NCBI GenBank assembly: GCA_028753945.1
Contig: JAPNXP010000003.1
Span: 682,001-746,000 of the forward strand
Length of the DNA: 64,000 nt
From: Hexactinellida sp. DTS-2022
Lineage: Eukaryota > Porifera > Hexactinellida
Reading direction: 5' to 3'
This document shows positions 59,185-64,000 of this stretch, piece by piece. The position numbers and the translations under genes were made by a program. The first letter of the stretch is position 1. Every line of letters begins with the position of its first letter. The notes under the pieces were generated by a model. It saw only the letters and a program-made list of their open reading frames with translations, was not told the DNA's origin and did no database searches.

Positions 59185-59310
59185 ATCTGAGTCTCAGAAA
59201 ACCCCGTTCCTCCAGTCTTCTCTGTAGGCTCTTTTCGAGGGCGGTGACACTGTTCCCATTGAGGACATTTAAGTAGTCGAAAATTGTTTCTTCTTCGTCT
59301 CGGAGGCTCC
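59185..59310 (-). CDS. Candidate exon, 126 bp (unidentified)
   Basis: The minus-strand frame reads SLRDEEETIFDYLNVLNGNS and continues as a charged helical stretch to ..LRLR. It is bounded by a 3' splice-like CGCGTAG (59,311-59,317) and a consensus donor GTAAGT (59,179-59,184), giving a symmetric 1-1 phase. The frame also stays open a few codons beyond each limit. Local GC is above background. No family recognised. It could be a host exon or a retroelement piece, since an integrase relic follows on the other strand. Confidence 0.33.
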
Positions 59311-59514
59311 CTACGCGATATATTCGCCCCCACAAACACTAGAATTTACATAATGGAGGTAGTCAAGCTTCCCCTGAATTGAGGAATTGAGTAAAAATTA
59401 GGATATAATAATATTTCCTTTGATATTTTCTATTAAATATCACGAAATAACTTGGCTTATGATATACATCATATAAAATGTATTCCAAAGCTTCCACCAA
59501 AAATTGAATTCAGA

Positions 59515-59812
59515 CAATCGTAAGACCACCGTCTACCACACTCAAAGTAATGGACAAGCGCACAACAAAATCCTCAAACATAAGTGAAATTCAGTTTCGC
59601 TAGTGAATTCAAGTTTAATACTACTTATTTCACTTTCAAAATCAATAAAATGAATTCGAAAAGGATGCTGAGTTGCCAGACAAGCTTCAACCTGCTGTAT
59701 TTTCTACCAACACTCAGTTCAATAGAGCATCAAGCTCCACAGCATTTCGACTCATTTTGGAAAAGAGAGCGATCCATTCCCCCGTCTGAACTTGATATCT
59801 GGAGCTCATGAG
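59515..59812 (+). pseudogene. LTR-retrotransposon integrase relic
   Basis: KTTVYHTQSNGQAHNKILKH (59,530-59,590) resembles the end of an integrase core (TTxYHPQxNGQxExxN), with His where the catalytic Glu is expected. After a stop and a frame change, YFLPTLSSIEHQAPQHFDSF WKRERSIPP corresponds to the downstream YNxxxHxxxxxSPF..GRxxxxP region. Only ~90 codons survive. Gypsy-like by motif; the subfamily cannot be told. Confidence 0.6.
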
Positions 59813-59986
59813 CATACTCTAGATCAGTGGTTCTTAACCTTTTCTCTGCCATTTCCCACTTTGGAATACCTAGTTGCTCTATTCCCCACCTAAATATGAA
59901 CTTAATTTAAAAAGTAAATGGTGCTCATATACTTTATGGGTACTCTTAATAATATCCATTTTAATATTATTGTTATTAGTCCAGTG

Positions 59987-60166
59987 CATTGGCGGCGCCA
60001 GGCAGCCGCCACTGGTGGGGCACAATTACGTCGAAGGTGGAGCACAATTGCGTCACAGGTGGGGCACAGGCTGTTAAATTGGGGCACACTCATATCAATG
60101 ATGTGGGGCACACTTAATTTAGGTGGGGCACAGGCCCCACCTGGTCCCACCCTCGCGCCGCCTCTG
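59987..60166. mobile_element. Nested hAT MITE, 180 bp
   Basis: Ends CATTGGCGGCGCCAGG and CCCTCGCGCCGCCTCTG. Flanks GTCCAGTG (59979-59986) and GTCAAGTG (60167-60174) match at 7 of 8. The interior repeats GGTGGGGCACA. Confidence 0.87.
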
Positions 60167-60203
60167 GTCAAGTGACACTTATAAATACATAACTATGTAT
60201 CAT

Positions 60204-60354
60204 CAGGGTTGTAAATCAAGCCAAATATTTCAAATATTTGATTTAATTTAAATTGATTCACGGGAATATTGAGTGGCAAATGATTTGATTTGAAAATATT
60301 TGAAATCTAAAATGATTTGATTTAAGAAAAGATAAATATATATTTACAGCCCTG
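60204..60354. mobile_element. Nested hAT-like MITE, 151 bp
   Basis: Ends CAGGGTTGTAAATC and TATTTACAGCCCTG. The interior is rich in AAATATTTGATTT. No clear TSD. Confidence 0.7.
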
Positions 60355-60595
60355 CTTATGTTCATTTAGCTTTTTTTTCCCACAAGGGAAACTAAGGCTT
60401 TGGAAATTCTCATGCCAAAGATTTTCTGTAGTCCTGCCAAACTAGACCATCTTATAATATAACATATTTACAGCAAATGAAAACTAGTCCGACCATAGCC
60501 GGACCAGCAGAACAGAGTGTTATGCCTATGCAAAGGATATTTCTTGAAAAGGGCTATATAAAATTTCTAAGCAAGTCAAGGCGATATTTGAATTT

Positions 60596-60673
60596 GATTC
60601 TATATGGATTTGAGCACCCCAGGTAACTCCGTTCGCACGAAGTTCCCAGAGGTGCTCAAATCCGTATAGAATC
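60596..60673. repeat. Long near-perfect hairpin
   Basis: 23-bp arms GATTCTATATGGATTTGAGC ACC and their complement (60,651-60,673) differ at one position (a G-U in RNA). The 32-bp centre is itself partly self-complementary. Size and pairing resemble a small-RNA precursor or a tiny foldback element. Confidence 0.8.
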
Positions 60674-61089
60674 ATATTGATTCGTGATTTCCACACTAAA
60701 TTTGATTGAGCATTTTGTTTTTTAATATTTGACACGTCACGGGAATCTCAAACTAATTCTCGCGTCAATGTTTATAATGAACAACGGGCCAGCGTAGCGA
60801 GCGTGCGAATTTTTTGGGCACTCGAATCCTCTAGAAGTCCAGAATTTGTCTGGACAACACTGCAGGTATGATCTGGAAGCAGTGAATACCTGTTTAATAT
60901 ACGTACGAGTTCACATAGAAATCTGAAAATAAGTAAAGTATAATTTAATACAATAAATTGAACAGGTTGAATTCCAAGAAAATATTCCAAACTACTGTTA
61001 ATGATTTGTAAACTTTTTAGCCTGAAGCTCCATTCCCCACCTGAGGATCCTCAATTCCCCACCGGTTAAGTACCACTGCTCTAGATCAA

Positions 61090-62340
61090 CAAAAAAATTT
61101 TTTGATGATGAAGAAACGCTAGGCACAATTTTAAGTTCAATTATTAGAATTTTTTAAATTAATATTTTAATGTCAATTCCAGACATGGAGAGTTTAATTG
61201 CAGTTATTATTACGTTTCTAGATGAACGATTTAGCAATGCAAATACTATGTCCTTTTGAATTACATGACTTTGAAGATGAATGTATTGATCGGATTGAAG
61301 ATAATAGTTCAAGTGAAATAATGTCAGCGCGGAATAACATCATGAAAGTGCAAATAAAATCCAAAAGAATATTTTCGATCGTAAATTCAAGCGCAGTGGT
61401 ATTTATATTTGTTATGTGATTGCTTACTTAAATTGGAACTAACCCGGGTGTTATTGAAAAATACTTTCTACTACTATTGGAAATAATAACATTAAATATC
61501 TGTTATTACGTAATTGATTATATTACATTGTGAAATTGACCGGAGTTTGAGGAAGGTTATTTGATTCTTTTTCAGAACATTAACTCTCTCGTAATGTAAT
61601 AGAGATTTCCTCCGAAGTGTCCTTAACTTAATTAAGGTTGCAGGCTCCCACGCAGTATATCCTGAAATTTACCAATTTCGGGATCTTTGCCACTTTTAGG
61701 TTTTATATCATTTCTGAATAGAACAGCCTATGCCGCATCTCAATTCCAAAATTTCTATAGAAATATTGAAAACTTTTAATAATACCGACTTTTTTGTGGC
61801 CTCCACCTAAGCCACTCCTGTAGGGGTCATTTTTTTCTGACTCCGCCATCTCCAGCCGTAATTTTTGTCGATATGTAAGACACATTTTGGCTCATATACA
61901 ACCTAGAAACAAAATCTCAACGGTTTTGGACAGCTCTCAATTAGATCTATCACATGAATGTAGGGATTTCATTTGTAACTTTTCATTCTAATTTAATTTA
62001 ATTTTCTAATGATAAAAAAAGTGATGTCCACTGTTATTGATGAAAAATTGAACTCATAAGTAATCAAAAGAAGTCGTAAATTCATATGATAGATTAGAAG
62101 CTTCTCTAAGTAATAAAACAGGAAACAAGTCTTAATCATTAAGAGGAGAAAACTTGAGTATTACATAAAGTGTGTTTTTATAAAATTTAAAATTTTCTCT
62201 ATGTTACCTAGGTCGAATATTATTGCATTTTTGGATATATCTCGCTGATGGGAATTTAAAGAAAAAAAGATCTTTCAAATCTGCAAAAAACTATTGAAAA
62301 GTGTTCGGAAGTATACTGCAACCTAAGGTTCAGGTATACT
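61090..62340. other. AT-rich; possible hAT-like fragment at 61,180-61,420
   Basis: MESLIAVIITFLDERFSNAN (61,184) recalls the FLDxLIxxLxxRF segment of DUF4371-type hATs but is too short to be sure. A second frame (61,222-61,419) has no motif. No other feature. Confidence 0.3.
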
Positions 62341-62346
62341 CTAGAC

Positions 62347-62475
62347 CAGGGATGGATCCACTGGGGGGGTTCAGGGGGGTTGCACCCCCACCCGAAATGG
62401 ATCAAGGGAAGTGCGAACCCCCCATTGGCGTTTCATGGGGGGATTTGCGTGTTCAAACACCCCCTCATAACTGGT
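62347..62475. repeat. Orphan hAT-like end
   Basis: CAGGGATGGATCCACTGGGG and following G/C runs (GTTGCACCCCCACCC..CGAACCCCCCATT) look like one terminal of a hAT MITE. The opposite end was not found. Confidence 0.5.
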
Positions 62476-62556
62476 TTACAAACGGGATATGTTGTTATTT
62501 ATAATACCAAAAACATCTAAACATCTTTGGTACAACTGCACAATATTACACTCCTC

Positions 62557-63340
62557 CATGGCCTACTATAATACGGCTATACAGCTGCCGAATCATAGTA
62601 GAAAATAAGAGTCCAGTTTTGTAATTTCATTCTAAGCTAAACTATGCTTCCTATTGGCATAATTTACATTGTGTATGGGGTAATCAACCATTGCGAGTCC
62701 AATGGAACCACTTTTGAGATTCTGAGATTTGTGGTTAAGCTGTTTAGGCACCATTTAACGATGACGGTAACAATTTATGGTGAAATGAAAAAAATTCAAA
62801 TATCATAAATTTCATTTTCTTCTTACTTTCTAATAATTTTATAACACGAATACTAAAATAGGAATTTATTTCATACCCCAAAGGCTACTAAATCACAAAA
62901 TGGCGACTTTCAGAATTTTTTTTATAATTCTAAAGCAACCACATGCTAAAATACAAGTATTATCCGAATTACAACTTACTATTTTCGTCCATAAAATGTA
63001 TATAATTGCTGGTTTATATATATTCATTCTCATTAAATATTCGGAAAATGTATACTAAGTATATTAGCAAATTATTTTCATTTTCTCGTAGTTCTTTAGA
63101 CTCGAATTGTATATTTTGTATATTTGTGATGTCATCGTTAATTGGCGCCTAAACGGCTTAACCACAAATCTCAGAATCTCAAAAGTGGTTCCATTGGACT
63201 CGCAATGGTTGATTACCCCATACACAATGTAAATTATGCCAATAGGAAGCATAGTTTAGCTTAGAATGAAATTACAAAACTGGACTCTTATTTTCTACTA
63301 TGATTCGGCAGCATGTATAGCCTTATTATAGTAGGCCATG
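62557..63340. mobile_element. Young foldback/long-TIR element, 784 bp
   Basis: Starts CATGGCCTACTATAATA and ends in its complement. The arms are ~208 bp (62,557-62,765 and 63,133-63,340) with only a handful of differences. Flanked by ACTCCTC(C) on both sides (62,550-62,556 and 63,341-63,348), a 7-8-bp TSD. The ~370-bp centre is AT-rich and non-coding. Confidence 0.9.
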
Positions 63341-63399
63341 ACTCCTCCTACTATGTGACAAGAATAGCTGTACATCGATGTTTGAGCGTCTAAGATGAA

Positions 63400-63520
63400 A
63401 AAGAATTTATGGGGAGTTGCCCCCCAGATCCCCCCTTACCGTTGCTCGCTTCGCTCGCTCCAGAGGATCCGCTCACGATAATCCTGGATAGGCCACTACC
63501 CCTATCCCCCAAGGATATGA
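63400..63520. repeat. GC-rich repeat fragment (GCTCGCTTCGCTCGCTC)
   Basis: TTGCCCCCCAGATCCCCCCTT and a GCTCGC palindrome, like fragments at 28,690 and 43,420. Probably transposon-derived. Confidence 0.4.
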
Positions 63521-63767
63521 TAATATATTCCAAAATTATATCTAGGGACTGGCACAATTTCAGAGATTGGTTGAGAGAAACATATGAGAGTTCTCTTCCC
63601 TATCTTTTCTGTGAGTACTTTTGGGAACGTTGTATAACAATTATCAGGAAAAATCGTTAACTAATTTTTAACTGTTAATTCATTGTGATGGTTGGTTAAT
63701 TGATAGTTTGATTAATTCATTATTAATTTATAGTTATGTATGAATATAGAATAGATTTATTTGACTA

Positions 63768-64000
63768 TCTATACTATTAAAACACATGGTTGGGTGTATA
63801 TTTTGTGTGTGTATATATATTTGTTTGTATGTTCCGAGTTGATTGAAGAAACTGAACGGTTTCCAAATGTGATTTTTGGCATATAGGGATAACTTTTGTC
63901 ACCCGTCAACAAGTTGAGGTTTCCACTGAAAATTTCTAACACCTCGACAATATATTACGTCATTGTCACATTTTGAGAACCTTGAAAATTCACTTAATCA
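63768..64000 (+). repeat. Family A, copy 3 (runs off the window)
   Basis: Starts TCTATACTATTAAAACACAT after A and follows copy 1 closely through GTTCCGAGTTGATTGAAGAA and AAGTTGAGGTTTCCACTG to the window end. Confidence 0.85.

Larger units (their letters stand above)
59825..61078. mobile_element. hAT MITE, 1,254 bp including nested insertions
   Basis: Ends CAGTGGTTCTTAACC and GGTTAAGTACCACTG. Exact TSD CTCTAGAT at 59817-59824 and 61079-61086. Two smaller hAT MITEs (59,987-60,166; 60,204-60,354) and a hairpin (60,596-60,673) are inside. Confidence 0.94.

Overview
This is an AT-rich stretch of a repeat-laden eukaryotic, almost certainly animal, genome. The evidence is the mix of DNA-transposon families (Ginger/KRBA2-type integrase, Mutator-like transposase with a PHD finger, piggyBac, DUF659 and DUF4371 hATs), dozens of short non-autonomous elements, long satellites, and no bacterial-style operons. 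The phylum cannot be settled from the sequence. An aquatic invertebrate (for example tunicate, hemichordate or cnidarian) is a guess from the transposon mix. No complete host gene is visible. Two short segments look like possible host exons, so the window is intergenic or deep intronic.

Layout. 1-3.5 kb: a GC-rich minisatellite, then a decayed Mutator-like transposase (minus strand) carrying a small insertion. 3.5-14.6 kb: non-autonomous DNA elements, many with exact ends and target-site duplications (TSDs): hAT (8 bp), mariner/pogo-like (TA) and TTAA-flanked families, several nested. 14.97-17.45 kb: a second, better preserved Mutator-like gene with an AT-hook and PHD finger, broken by two stops and one frameshift. 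18.6-34.2 kb: more dispersed families, including two full copies of a 1.23-kb TA element in opposite orientation and a 4.4-kb unit with inverted ends but no gene.

35.14-39.23 kb is the most intact element: a 4,090-bp Ginger transposon with 209/264-bp terminal inverted repeats (TIRs), a near-perfect 4-bp TSD and an uninterrupted 707-codon integrase. It sits inside an older repeat copy whose homologue at 7.4-8.1 kb shows the empty site. 41.3-43.4 kb is a satellite of ~115-bp units with a recent 345-bp (3-unit) duplication; the same monomer recurs at 56.4-57.4 kb as ~230-bp dimers.

43.8-52.2 kb holds hAT fragments and a piggyBac transposase gene split by a nearly intact hAT (48,573-50,918) with an exact 8-bp TSD. 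At 55.95 kb, overlapping the end of a 105-codon unidentified ORF, lies a motif with every core feature of a hammerhead self-cleaving ribozyme. 59.2-64 kb: a possible exon, an LTR-retrotransposon integrase relic, a hAT with two smaller elements inside it, and a young foldback with ~208-bp arms.

How the parts relate: the autonomous elements (Ginger, hAT, piggyBac, Mutator) are plausible sources of transposase for the matching short elements, judged by TSD class. Only the Ginger ORF is uninterrupted.
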